A program made the position numbers and the translations under genes. A stretch of DNA of 26,045 nucleotides, taken from NCBI GenBank assembly GCA_934630735.1, contig CAKTWK010000031.1, positions 1-26,045 of the forward strand, written 5' to 3'. Origin of the DNA: an uncultured Collinsella sp. GTDB taxonomy: Bacteria; Actinomycetota; Coriobacteriia; Coriobacteriales; Coriobacteriaceae. This document shows, piece by piece, positions 1 to 7,371 of the stretch; position 1 is the first letter of the stretch, and every line of letters starts with the position of its first letter. Below the pieces are notes generated by a model that was given only the letters and a program-made list of their open reading frames with translations, made no database searches and was not told where the DNA came from.

Positions 1-882
1 CTTTGAGGGCGCATACCTTCCATCCATCATGCGCTCGATAAGACCCTCGAGCTCGAGCGAGCCCAAGAGCTTGAGCACGCCGACAGCATCAAGCGAGACG
101 AGCGCGGCAATGTCGTCGACCTTGAGCGGCGAGGCGATAAGCGCGTGCATCACGGCCTGCTGCGTGGGGTCCAGATCGGCGATGCCGGGTGCATCGGGAC
201 GCGAGTAGCGCAGCGTGCCGTAGATGCGCGAGATGGCAATCTCGATTGATTCCTCGTCGATAATGCAGCAGGCTCCGTTAGCGATGAGGTAGTTGGTCCC
301 GCGAGACTCGGGCGAAAGGATGGAGCCCGGCACAGCAAGTAGCTCACGCCCCAGGTCCATAGCGGCCTCCGCCGTGGAGAACGTACCCGAGGGCATACCC
401 GCCTCGGATACAAAGAGGGCTTGCGACAGGGCTGCGATCACGCGATTGCGGCGCGGAAAGGCGAACTTACGCGGTCCCATACCCCACGGCGAAATCGAAA
501 CGACCGCGCCGCCCGTATCGAGTGTGCGCGTAATAAGCCCCGCGCTCGAACGCGGGTAGACCACGTCGGCGCCCGTCCCCAGCACCACGACGTGTTTGCC
601 CCCGGCGTTGACCGCAGCCCAACCCGAGGCCTGGTCACAACCGACCGCGCCGCCCGAGACCACCGTCACTCCCGCCTCAACCGCTACCTTGGCCGCAAGC
701 TCCGCCACAGCGAGACCATACGGCGATGCCTTACGTGCACCGATGATGGATAGCGCAGGCGTCGAAAGCACCTCGGCGTTGCCGCGCACATAGAGCGTCT
801 GGGGTACATCAGAAAGCTCCAAAACGGTCTCGGGATACAACGCATCACCTGGATGCAGCTCGAAGGTCCCCTCGGCCATCAT
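1..882 (-). CDS. dprA: DNA-processing protein DprA/Smf (partial, 3' end beyond window)
   Basis: DprA loads RecA on incoming single-stranded DNA during natural transformation. I translated this frame by hand: it stays open from the ATG pair at 882/879 to base 1, giving about 293 residues with no stop. Seen: a Rossmann fold with LSIIGARKASPYG near residue 43, SGGAVGCDQ near 75, VVVLGTGADVVYP near 97, the family hallmark FPRRNRVIAALS near 141, SEAGMPSGTFSTAEAA near 158, and a C-terminal winged-helix segment from about 236. The N-terminal SAM-like domain of many DprA proteins is absent, so the protein is short. The usual SGxAxGID motif is SGGAVGCDQ here. An AAGGAGG ribosome site lies 5 nt before the first ATG and 8 nt before the second, so either may be used. 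The start overlaps the comM stop, which implies translational coupling. Only a few C-terminal residues are probably missing. Confidence 0.93.
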   Translation of the reverse strand, partial: MMAEGTFELHPGDALYPETVLELSDVPQTLYVRGNAEVLSTPALSIIGARKASPYGLAVAELAAKVAVEAGVTVVSGGAVGCDQASGWAAVNAGGKHVVVLGTGADVVYPRSSAGLITRTLDTGGAVVSISPWGMGPRKFAFPRRNRVIAALSQALFVSEAGMPSGTFSTAEAAMDLGRELLAVPGSILSPESRGTNYLIANGACCIIDEESIEIAISRIYGTLRYSRPDAPGIADLDPTQQAVMHALIASPLKVDDIAALVSLDAVGVLKLLGSLELEGLIERMMDGRYAPSK

Positions 883-2402
883 TGGTCCCTCCTTCCCTGG
901 TACATCGCCGCCTCGAGCACGTGATCTTGCGACACCCGTTCGCTTTCGGCAACATCGGCGATCGTGCGCGCGATGCGTACCAGGCGCACGATGCCGCGAC
1001 CCGTGAGATGTGTGCGCTTCGACAAGCCAAGCACGCATTTCTCGGCGGCCTCATCAAGCCCAAAGGTCGAAACGACGCCGTCAATGGACCGCGACTCATC
1101 TTCCTCGGCCTCGGAGTCCGCATCGTCCATACGGGATTCACGCCAGGCGCGAAAGGCGCGCCCACGCACGACGTAATCGCGCAGATCGGCCGATGACATA
1201 CCCTCCGCGCCCTCAATGATCACCTGAGGATCGGGGCGAGTCACATCGATCATCATGTCGATACGATCAGCCAAAGGACCGCGCAACTTGCCCCGATAGC
1301 GCTCGACCATCGAAGCGGAACAGCGACACGGCACTTCGCGATCGCCCAAAAACCCGCAGGGGCAGGGATTACTCGCGGCTAGCAGCTGAAAGCGCGACGG
1401 GAACGTAAAGGCCCCGTCAACACGCACGATCCTCACGTACCCACGCTCGATGGGCTGGCGCAGCGTCTGCAGCACGCCGGTGGGAAACTCGGCAAGCTCG
1501 TCCAAAAAGAGTACGCCGCCATGAGCAAGGCTAATTTCGCCCGGATGCACCGGACGCCCGCCGCCGATGAGTCCCGCGGTCGAAATGCTGTGATGCGGGC
1601 TGCGGAAGGGCCGATGCCCCGCAAGCAGTCCATCGATGTTCTCGCCCAAGACCGAATGGATGCAAAGCGCCTCTTGCTGGTCCTCGAGAGATAGCTCGGG
1701 CAAAATGCCCGTCATGCGCCGCGCAAGCATGGTCTTGCCCGAACCGGGCGAGCCGATCATGAGCAGGCCGAGCTCTCCGGCGGCCGCAAGCGCCATGCCA
1801 CGTTTGGCGACCTCCTGACCCAGCACGTCGGCATAATCGAGCTCGGGATCAAAGGTCGCCTCGAGCACTTCAGAATCCAAATAATGCCGTGCAGCATCCC
1901 CCATGCCGTGGGCAAGCTGAGATAGATGGTCGATAAACCCGCAGTCAACGCCCGCAAGCGGGACATGCTGATCGGACCTGCCGGCGATAAAGGAAAGCCC
2001 CATATCGCGCGCCAACAGCTGAAACGCCACCTCGCCTTTGACGGGCAGCACGGTGCCATCCAGACCAAGCTCACCTGCGATAAGGCAGCGATCGAGGTTG
2101 TCACGGGGAATCTGCCCATCGGCCGCCAGAACCGCGACGGCAATCGGCAGGTCAAAACCGCTGCCAGTTTTACGGATATCGCCGGGTGCCAGGTTGACGG
2201 TAATGCCAGAGCGCGGGATCTCGAAGCCTGCCGAGCGCATAGCGCACCGGATACGCCCGCGCGACTCCATCACCTCCATACTCGGAATGCCGAGCATCTG
2301 GATGCCCGGAACGCCACCGGCAAGCGAAACCTCGACGGTGACGGGAATTGCCTCGACGCCGCGGATACAGGCCGCGTGTACGGCAAACGTCTCAAACGCC
2401 AT
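879..2402 (-). CDS. comM: ComM/YifB-type Mg-chelatase-like AAA+ ATPase
   Basis: About 507 residues, the usual length of the family. ComM is a hexameric helicase that promotes branch migration during integration of transforming DNA. Seen: an N-terminal ChlI-like region starting MAFETFAVHAACIRGVEA, Walker A GSPGSGKTMLARR, the family motif HHSISTAGLIGGGRPVHPG, Walker B VLFLDELAEF, a sensor stretch LLAASNPCPCG with the typical paired cysteines and a further CRC, and a C-terminal Mg_chelatase_C helical region. A longer frame with TTG at 2417 exists, but the ATG at 2402 matches the family N-terminus and shares its A with the yraN stop (TGATG), so I chose it. The stop overlaps dprA. The gene is the middle of a yraN-comM-dprA string conserved in many bacteria. 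Confidence 0.96.
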   Translation of the reverse strand: MAFETFAVHAACIRGVEAIPVTVEVSLAGGVPGIQMLGIPSMEVMESRGRIRCAMRSAGFEIPRSGITVNLAPGDIRKTGSGFDLPIAVAVLAADGQIPRDNLDRCLIAGELGLDGTVLPVKGEVAFQLLARDMGLSFIAGRSDQHVPLAGVDCGFIDHLSQLAHGMGDAARHYLDSEVLEATFDPELDYADVLGQEVAKRGMALAAAGELGLLMIGSPGSGKTMLARRMTGILPELSLEDQQEALCIHSVLGENIDGLLAGHRPFRSPHHSISTAGLIGGGRPVHPGEISLAHGGVLFLDELAEFPTGVLQTLRQPIERGYVRIVRVDGAFTFPSRFQLLAASNPCPCGFLGDREVPCRCSASMVERYRGKLRGPLADRIDMMIDVTRPDPQVIIEGAEGMSSADLRDYVVRGRAFRAWRESRMDDADSEAEEDESRSIDGVVSTFGLDEAAEKCVLGLSKRTHLTGRGIVRLVRIARTIADVAESERVSQDHVLEAAMYQGRRDQ

Positions 2403-2887
2403 CACGACACCTGCCAATCGAACGCATTGTACTGGTGCTCAATCTCGGCGATATGCCCGCCGCGGATGGTGACGCCCACGGCATCGAAGCGAATCGACCT
2501 GAGCGGATAGTGCTCCATGAGATAGCAACTTGCGATACGGCGATACCGACGCTGCTTTTGGGCGTCCACGGCCTCCTCGGGAAAGACCCGCGTGGTGCAA
2601 TCCAGGGCGACGCGTCTCGTCTTGACCTCGGCCATCACCACGACATCATCGAGCTCATCGAGCAGCACCAGATCGGCTTCGCCCTCAATGCAACGATAGC
2701 CCTGCTCCAACAAGGTGTATCCACGCTCGTTAAAGTAATCGATGGTGATCAGCTCGCCCAGCATGCCGAGCTCGCGGGGACTGAGCCCCTTGATAAACTC
2801 GGGCGTAATCGCCCCGCAGTCGAGCTCGCCGTCTTCCCAGCGCTCCTTGAGTTGCTGCGTCTTGCTCTTTTTGCTTGCGGCACACAT
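2402..2887 (-). CDS. YraN/UPF0102 family nuclease-fold protein
   Basis: About 161 residues with the restriction-endonuclease-like fold of the UPF0102 family, whose function is not firmly established. Seen: GELITIDYFNERGYTLLEQ followed by GEADLVLLDE and VVMAEVKTRR, which supply the E, D and ExK residues expected of the nuclease-like core. The C-terminus includes RIASCYLMEHYPLRSIRFDAVGV, typical of the family. The first 40 or so residues, with a Lys/Ser-rich start and AITPEFIKGLSPRELGMLGE, are an extension over the shortest relatives. The frame is open upstream to 3019, but the ATG at 2887 has a strong AAAGGAG site 5 nt before it, while the longer start would run into the rnhB terminator. It begins the yraN-comM-dprA unit. 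I see no clear promoter between the terminator and this gene. Confidence 0.9.
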   Translation of the reverse strand: MCAASKKSKTQQLKERWEDGELDCGAITPEFIKGLSPRELGMLGELITIDYFNERGYTLLEQGYRCIEGEADLVLLDELDDVVVMAEVKTRRVALDCTTRVFPEEAVDAQKQRRYRRIASCYLMEHYPLRSIRFDAVGVTIRGGHIAEIEHQYNAFDWQVS

Positions 2888-2985
2888 GGGGTCTCCTTTC
2901 CCGCACACTGCATTGCCCCGATGATGAGGGCGCCTTTCATGCGGGTAAGTACCGGAAACAAACCAAAAGCTGACCAAATACCGAC

Positions 2986-3027
2986 AAAAAACGGGCCGTA
3001 CGCAACTATCACGTTGCACACGGCCCG
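2986..3027 (-). terminator. Rho-independent terminator after rnhB
   Basis: On the minus strand a stem CGGGCCGT...ACGGCCCG, extended inward by GCAAC/GTTGC around a GTGATA loop, is followed directly by six T. It separates rplS-rnhB from yraN-comM-dprA. Confidence 0.88.
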
Positions 3028-3076
3028 CTACCAGCAGGTTTATAAAACGCCAGAGGTCCCTGTCTCCACAATTGGC

Positions 3077-3865
3077 CTAGAAAAGGCGCTCAGTCTGCAG
3101 AAAGTTTCCGCAAAAGCTCACACGATGCAGCGGACAAAGTCCATGTTTGCGAATCGCCTCGATGTGCTCGGGACTTGCGTAGCCCTTCGACTCGGCCAAA
3201 TGATACTCGGGGTACTCGGCGTCGTACTCGACCATCATCTCGTCACGCGTGACCTTGGCCATGATGGACGCCGCGGCGATACAGGCGATTTTGGCATCGC
3301 CCTTCACCACGTCGCGCTCGTTGGGAACGGCGCCCAAGGGGTTACCGTCCATAAGCACGCAATCGGGCTCGAGCCCCGTATCGGCCACGGCGCCCGCGAC
3401 GGCAGCGCGGATGGCGCGGGCCATGCCCATATCGTCGATATCGGCAGGCGCGATATGGCAAAAACCAATCGCCGTCGCGACCTCGGCAATCTTCACCGAG
3501 AGCAGCTCGCGGCGCGCCGGCGTGAGCTTTTTGGAATCGTTGATGCCCCAGACGCGCGGCTCCATGGGAAGGCACACGGCGCACACCGTCAAAGGACCGG
3601 CCACCGAGCCGCGACCCACCTCGTCGACACCCACGACCACGCCATCCCCACCGAGCTCGTGCATCAGCTCGTACATACCGTTGACGCGCTCGCGCTCGGC
3701 AAGTTCCTTGGCATGGCGCTTAAGGGCGCGCTCGCAAGCCTTGATCACTTGCTGGCGCGGATCCTCGCGATAATGCTCCACGAGGGCGGGGATCTCCTCA
3801 AACGTGGCGCTCGCCAGCTCGCCGGCAACCTGCGATGCCGAAACCGAGCTCGTCATGTTGGCCAT
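3077..3865 (-). CDS. rnhB: Ribonuclease HII
   Basis: About 262 residues. RNase HII cuts the RNA part of RNA/DNA hybrids and starts the removal of misincorporated ribonucleotides. Seen: VVGVDEVGRGSVAGPL carrying the DE metal ligands and the GRG pocket, INDSKKLTPARREL, LMDGNPLG with the third acidic residue, VKGDAKIACIAAASIMAKVTRD, and the late motif SKGYASPEHIEAIRKHGLCPLHR. About 70 residues precede the catalytic core, a helical extension seen in many RNase HII proteins. A longer start at 3883 is possible, but the ATG at 3865 has AAGGAGG 7 nt upstream, so it is preferred. It follows rplS across a terminator, so it is read either by leak-through or from a promoter I could not see. A strong terminator lies just downstream. 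Confidence 0.97.
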   Translation of the reverse strand: MANMTSSVSASQVAGELASATFEEIPALVEHYREDPRQQVIKACERALKRHAKELAERERVNGMYELMHELGGDGVVVGVDEVGRGSVAGPLTVCAVCLPMEPRVWGINDSKKLTPARRELLSVKIAEVATAIGFCHIAPADIDDMGMARAIRAAVAGAVADTGLEPDCVLMDGNPLGAVPNERDVVKGDAKIACIAAASIMAKVTRDEMMVEYDAEYPEYHLAESKGYASPEHIEAIRKHGLCPLHRVSFCGNFLQTERLF

Positions 3866-3894
3866 ATCGGGGCCTCCTTGCATGCAAATCAGAT

Positions 3895-3924
3895 AAAAAG
3901 AAGGGCCACCCGAAGGTGACCCTT
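3895..3924 (-). terminator. Rho-independent terminator after rplS
   Basis: On the minus strand AAGGGTCACC and GGTGGCCCTT pair around a TTCG tetraloop (one U-G pair), followed by CTTTTT. A smaller hairpin, GTCCA/TGGAC at 3927-3942, lies just before it. The rnhB ribosome site is close downstream, so partial read-through into rnhB is likely. Confidence 0.87.
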
Positions 3925-3958
3925 TTGTCCAAACGAGTGGACAGACGCTGCGATCTTC

Positions 3959-4300
3959 TTAGCGCTTCTCGGGGATGCGAGCAGCCTTGCCCACCTTGTC
4001 GCGGAGGTAGTACAGCTTGGCGCGACGGACGCGACCATGACGGACGACCTCGAGCTTGGCGATCTTGGGGCTGTGAAGCGGGAAGGTACGCTCAACACCG
4101 ACACCGAAGGAAATCTTGCGGACGGTGAAGGTCTCACGGGCACCGGCGCCGGCCATGCGGATGACGTCACCCTGGAAAACCTGGATGCGCTCGCGGTCGC
4201 CTTCCTTAATGCGGTAGTGAACCTTGACGTTGTCGGCAACGCGGACCTGCGGGATGTCCTCGCGGATCTGCTGACGCTCGATTGCGCGGATGTAATCCAT
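3959..4300 (-). CDS. rplS: 50S ribosomal protein L19
   Basis: 113 residues, the standard size. L19 sits at the subunit interface near the 16S rRNA contact. Seen: the typical start [20 protein letters not shown], then [23 protein letters not shown], the signature [20 protein letters not shown], and the basic tail [20 protein letters not shown]. The ATG at 4300 has AAGGA 7 nt upstream, and a TTG two codons earlier is less likely. In most bacteria rplS follows trmD; here it is about 10 kb from trmD and has its own promoter and leader hairpin. It is followed by a terminator and rnhB. Confidence 0.98.
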   Translation of the reverse strand: MDYIRAIERQQIREDIPQVRVADNVKVHYRIKEGDRERIQVFQGDVIRMAGAGARETFTVRKISFGVGVERTFPLHSPKIAKLEVVRHGRVRRAKLYYLRDKVGKAARIPEKR

Positions 4301-4324
4301 GTGCAATTCCTTACTCTTCTAGAG

Positions 4325-4348
4325 GTGCCGTACCACCTTGGCCGGCAC
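4325..4348 (-). promoter_or_regulatory. Leader hairpin in the rplS 5' UTR
   Basis: GTGCCG and CGGCAC form a perfect 6 bp inverted repeat with a 12 nt loop that can add GCC/GGT pairing. It lies between the promoter and the rplS ribosome site. Autoregulatory leaders for L19 are known in other phyla; whether this one binds L19 is inference. Confidence 0.5.
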
Positions 4349-4369
4349 GTAGTTGAACAAACGTATTCG

Positions 4370-4397
4370 AGTATACACGCCACGACCTTGGCTGCAA
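4370..4397 (-). promoter_or_regulatory. Promoter for rplS
   Basis: -35 TTGCAG (4397-4392), 16 bp spacer and -10 TATACT (4375-4370) on the minus strand. This gives a leader of roughly 60 nt ahead of rplS. The rest of the gap 4301-4448 shows T-rich runs and a weak TTTTGC/GCAAAA hairpin but no convincing terminator for the upstream gene. Confidence 0.75.
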
Positions 4398-4448
4398 GAA
4401 CTATTTTGCCCGTACGCAAAAAGACAAAAACACGCACTCTTTCTGCAC

Positions 4449-7256
4449 TTATGCGCCGTCCGCAGCATCAGTCGTCGGCGTCGCCACGGTCGTTCCGGGC
4501 GCGATATAGCCGTATTCGAGCAGCACCGAAAGCGCATGCTGCTTCCAGGTGGCAAGCTCGTCGTCATTATAGTTGTCACGGACCCATTCGCTCATCGCGT
4601 CCTCGGCGTCTTGGGGCACCAGGTCCTGGCTGTCCGCCATCAGGTACAGGATGCCCAAGATGTCGAAGTCCTGCTTGGTCATCTCTTCCCTATTTGATGT
4701 GCTGATGAGGCCGTGATCGATGCCGTAGCGGCAGATATCGGTCAAAACGGTAACGAGGCCCGTAGGAATCGGCGAGGCATCCTTCGCGGCAGCGGGCGCG
4801 GTGCCATCAGCCAATGCAGTGGCATCGTCGCTCGCCGGAGCAGACTCGGCCGCGTTCGCTTCGGAAGCGGCCTGCTCTCCCTGGGCAGGAGCCGTGCTAT
4901 CCGTCGTTGCCGAAGAATCCCCCGAAGATACGGACGTAACGCTCACCGGTGTCTCGACCACGGTCGTCATTGGGTCGACCGGTGCGGGTGCGGCGATGAC
5001 CTCGGCCCAATCGGAATACACGCCGTCAATAAAGGCGCGAACATGGAAGGTGCCCGGTTGCGAGATGGTCATCGCGCCGTCTGTTGCGACCGAAATACCC
5101 TTGCTCTCGAGCTCCTGGGCCTCCCAACTGCAGACTCTATCGACTTCCTTACCCGTCGTGTCATAGACCGTAGCCGTTAGGCCTTCGATGCCGTTGAGAT
5201 TTTCCTCGACGCCGACGACGGTCTGTGCCGAGCCCTCGAGTTTGATTCTGCCGTTAAACGGCTCGGGCGCCACATCACTTACCTTATATTTATAGGCCGC
5301 GGCGTCGATCTCGTCATTGGTCGAGACATGTCCGTTCACGTCCACATAGGTGTCCTCGGGGATAAAGTACTTTACGTAGGCGGTGCCGGCCTTTTTACCC
5401 ACCACGACTTGCTCGTGGGTGACAGGGTCGGTCTGGATCTCGATGACGTCGGACTTGCATTCCTTGCCCTTTTTATCGACCACGCGCCAGTCGCCCGACG
5501 ACTTCACAAAGCCGTAGTAGTCAACATCGTCCTCGTCCCTTGCACGCACGCGATAGGAAGAGATGGGGTCTTCGTCTCCAACCGTAAGCCTTCGGGTCTT
5601 ATCGGTCTGCAGCGAAACGAGAATCTTGGAGATGGGCTTAATAGGCTGCGGCGTACCCAACTGCGTATCGACCGTCACCGACTCAAACGACAGATTGGAA
5701 CCCGTAATGGACATGGGGTAGGTCGCGGCCATGCCATCGAGCACGTTACACGTGCGCGGGGCGCCGCCGTTGCGCGAAGGCACCTCGCGATCGGCCAGGA
5801 CCGAATTCCAATCGATGGCGCGCACCATGTGGTTGTTGGTGCGATACGACCAGCTCGTGACGTTTCCGGCGGTGGTATCGTAGCCGTCGTCGCCACGATG
5901 GGCGATAGAGCGCAGGAACAGGTTCTGCACGGCGTCGGTCGACTGATCGCCAAAGGTGGTGTAGAACGAGCGCTGGTCATAACCGGCGGTATGGAACTCC
6001 TGCACGGCGGCGTTGTCGTCGTAGCACTCGCCGTTCATGTTAAAGATAATCACGTCGAACGTCACGCCCACCGGCTGGTCATAGTCCTCGGAAAGCGTTG
6101 TGGTAGAACTCGTCTGCTTGCTATTGACCTGCGTGTGCGCCGGGATCGTCATATTGACGGTGACCGACTGATTGTCCGTTGTGGTGATCGACTGTTCCTC
6201 GGTCTTGCTCGCCTCCCACAACTGGGACATCGTGGTTTCGGCCGAAAACGAGGTCTCGATCTCCTCGCTCGCAGTTGCGGGCACGCCCAGCGACTCCTTG
6301 AGGCTCACCGATGCGCCCCACGAGCCACCTTTGGAATACGATGCGGATTCAGAAGTGCTCGTGCCGACCGTCTCCTCGGTACCGCGGGCGAGCGTGATGC
6401 TCTGCGAGGCGTCCTCATAGCCGACGTTAAGTGCCGAGGTTACGAGCTCCTGCTCGGTCTTAGAATCAACAAAGGAATAGCCCGGCGCGTCCTCGGGCGC
6501 ACAGTTAAGCTTGTTCACGCTGTTGAGCTGCTGAACTCTAAAGTTATAGAACGCGATGCCAAAGCCATTGAAATCGTACTGATAGGTGCCGCCGAGCTTG
6601 TCCACGCACGCGATGGTGGCATAGATCACGTCTTGTTCGCTCGTGTCTTGCGACAGGCCGTCAAGTGGCACATATTTACGAAAATCCTCGCCGGTCAGCT
6701 TGTGGCCGATGCAGTCGGCGATATCTTCGGTCAGGCGCTCATAGACCGCGTTCAGACCTTTCGCCGACGTCAGGCCACTTTGAATGGACTTGTCGGCGCC
6801 GTCGGAATGCTCACCGTTGCCGCCCGAAAGCGCATCATACAGATAGATGTAGTGACCCTTGCCGAAGTCCTTCTCAAAGCCCTTGCCGGCGTGGTCCCAG
6901 TACAAAAAGTCTTTGGAGTCGTCGCCTCCACCATAGCCAAGGATGTTATAGGCAAGCGATGCCCAGTTGGGCAGCACCTTTTTGACGGCGGCCGTGTAAA
7001 ACGAGACGTTGTCGTACATCGAGGTACGGCCCTCGAGCTTGCCGTCATCGATATCTACAAACGTGCAGTCGCGATCGTTGACCGTAATGGTGAGCGGGTT
7101 GACCACGTCACCATAGAGCTCGTCACGCGATTCATCTTGAAGGGCAAAACCGGCTGTCGGCATCCCGCAAAGCGCCGTGACCGCAACGACCACCCAGCAC
7201 AGGGTCATCTGCGCTCCCCGACGCGCTCGTTGCAAATACCTGGTTAGGTTTTTCAT
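4449..7256 (-). CDS. Secreted aerolysin-like beta-pore-forming protein with Ig-like C-terminal domains
   Basis: 935 residues. Start: ATG at 7256 with GGGAGGA 5 nt upstream; the frame is open to 7355. Signal peptide: basic n-region 1-16, hydrophobic core 17-32, likely cleavage after AGFA (38). Residues 41-262 are an aromatic-rich lobe including ASLAYNILGYGGGDDSKDF. Residues about 263-405 look like the aerolysin core: ELVTSALNVGYEDASQSITL, long Ser/Thr-rich alternating strands, a candidate membrane-inserting loop around SLKESLGVPATASEEIETSF (about 318-337), then VTVNMTIPAHTQVNSKQ and VGVTFDVIIF, matching the order and spacing I recall for aerolysin. About 541-662 and 667-757 resemble Ig-like domains, 758-832 is a Pro/Ala/Ser/Thr linker, and 833-920 is an unrecognised helical tail. 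There is no LPXTG or C-terminal membrane anchor, so it is probably released. The target is unknown. Strong on secretion, moderate on the pore-forming fold. Confidence 0.8.
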   Translation of the reverse strand: MKNLTRYLQRARRGAQMTLCWVVVAVTALCGMPTAGFALQDESRDELYGDVVNPLTITVNDRDCTFVDIDDGKLEGRTSMYDNVSFYTAAVKKVLPNWASLAYNILGYGGGDDSKDFLYWDHAGKGFEKDFGKGHYIYLYDALSGGNGEHSDGADKSIQSGLTSAKGLNAVYERLTEDIADCIGHKLTGEDFRKYVPLDGLSQDTSEQDVIYATIACVDKLGGTYQYDFNGFGIAFYNFRVQQLNSVNKLNCAPEDAPGYSFVDSKTEQELVTSALNVGYEDASQSITLARGTEETVGTSTSESASYSKGGSWGASVSLKESLGVPATASEEIETSFSAETTMSQLWEASKTEEQSITTTDNQSVTVNMTIPAHTQVNSKQTSSTTTLSEDYDQPVGVTFDVIIFNMNGECYDDNAAVQEFHTAGYDQRSFYTTFGDQSTDAVQNLFLRSIAHRGDDGYDTTAGNVTSWSYRTNNHMVRAIDWNSVLADREVPSRNGGAPRTCNVLDGMAATYPMSITGSNLSFESVTVDTQLGTPQPIKPISKILVSLQTDKTRRLTVGDEDPISSYRVRARDEDDVDYYGFVKSSGDWRVVDKKGKECKSDVIEIQTDPVTHEQVVVGKKAGTAYVKYFIPEDTYVDVNGHVSTNDEIDAAAYKYKVSDVAPEPFNGRIKLEGSAQTVVGVEENLNGIEGLTATVYDTTGKEVDRVCSWEAQELESKGISVATDGAMTISQPGTFHVRAFIDGVYSDWAEVIAAPAPVDPMTTVVETPVSVTSVSSGDSSATTDSTAPAQGEQAASEANAAESAPASDDATALADGTAPAAAKDASPIPTGLVTVLTDICRYGIDHGLISTSNREEMTKQDFDILGILYLMADSQDLVPQDAEDAMSEWVRDNYNDDELATWKQHALSVLLEYGYIAPGTTVATPTTDAADGA

Positions 7257-7296
7257 CGCAGTCCTCCCGTCAGTTGCCAATGTATTGAACCAACGT

Positions 7297-7331
7297 AAAA
7301 CGCCGCCGCGTCCGCAGGGGGCGCGACGGCG
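7297..7331 (-). terminator. Rho-independent terminator after ppdK
   Basis: On the minus strand CGCCGTCGCG pairs with CGCGGCGGCG (one U-G pair) and is followed by TTTT. It lies between ppdK and the aerolysin-like gene, only 40 nt before the latter's ATG. I found no good promoter in those 40 nt. Confidence 0.75.
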
Positions 7332-7371
7332 CGAAGGGGGGCATAAAAGGCGCAAATGGAACGCGAGTCAG

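Noticed and set aside
2749..3021. Short minus-strand frame upstream of and overlapping yraN
   Set aside because: It has no ribosome site at its start, begins inside the rnhB terminator and overlaps yraN in another frame.
2348..3919. 523-codon open frame on the plus strand
   Set aside because: It crosses yraN, two terminators and rnhB in antisense and shows no recognisable motif.
5328..7247. 639-codon open frame on the plus strand opposite the aerolysin-like gene
   Set aside because: Its translation is rich in Arg, His and Val with no domain motifs or ribosome site, typical of a shadow. The minus-strand frame has a signal peptide and coherent domains.
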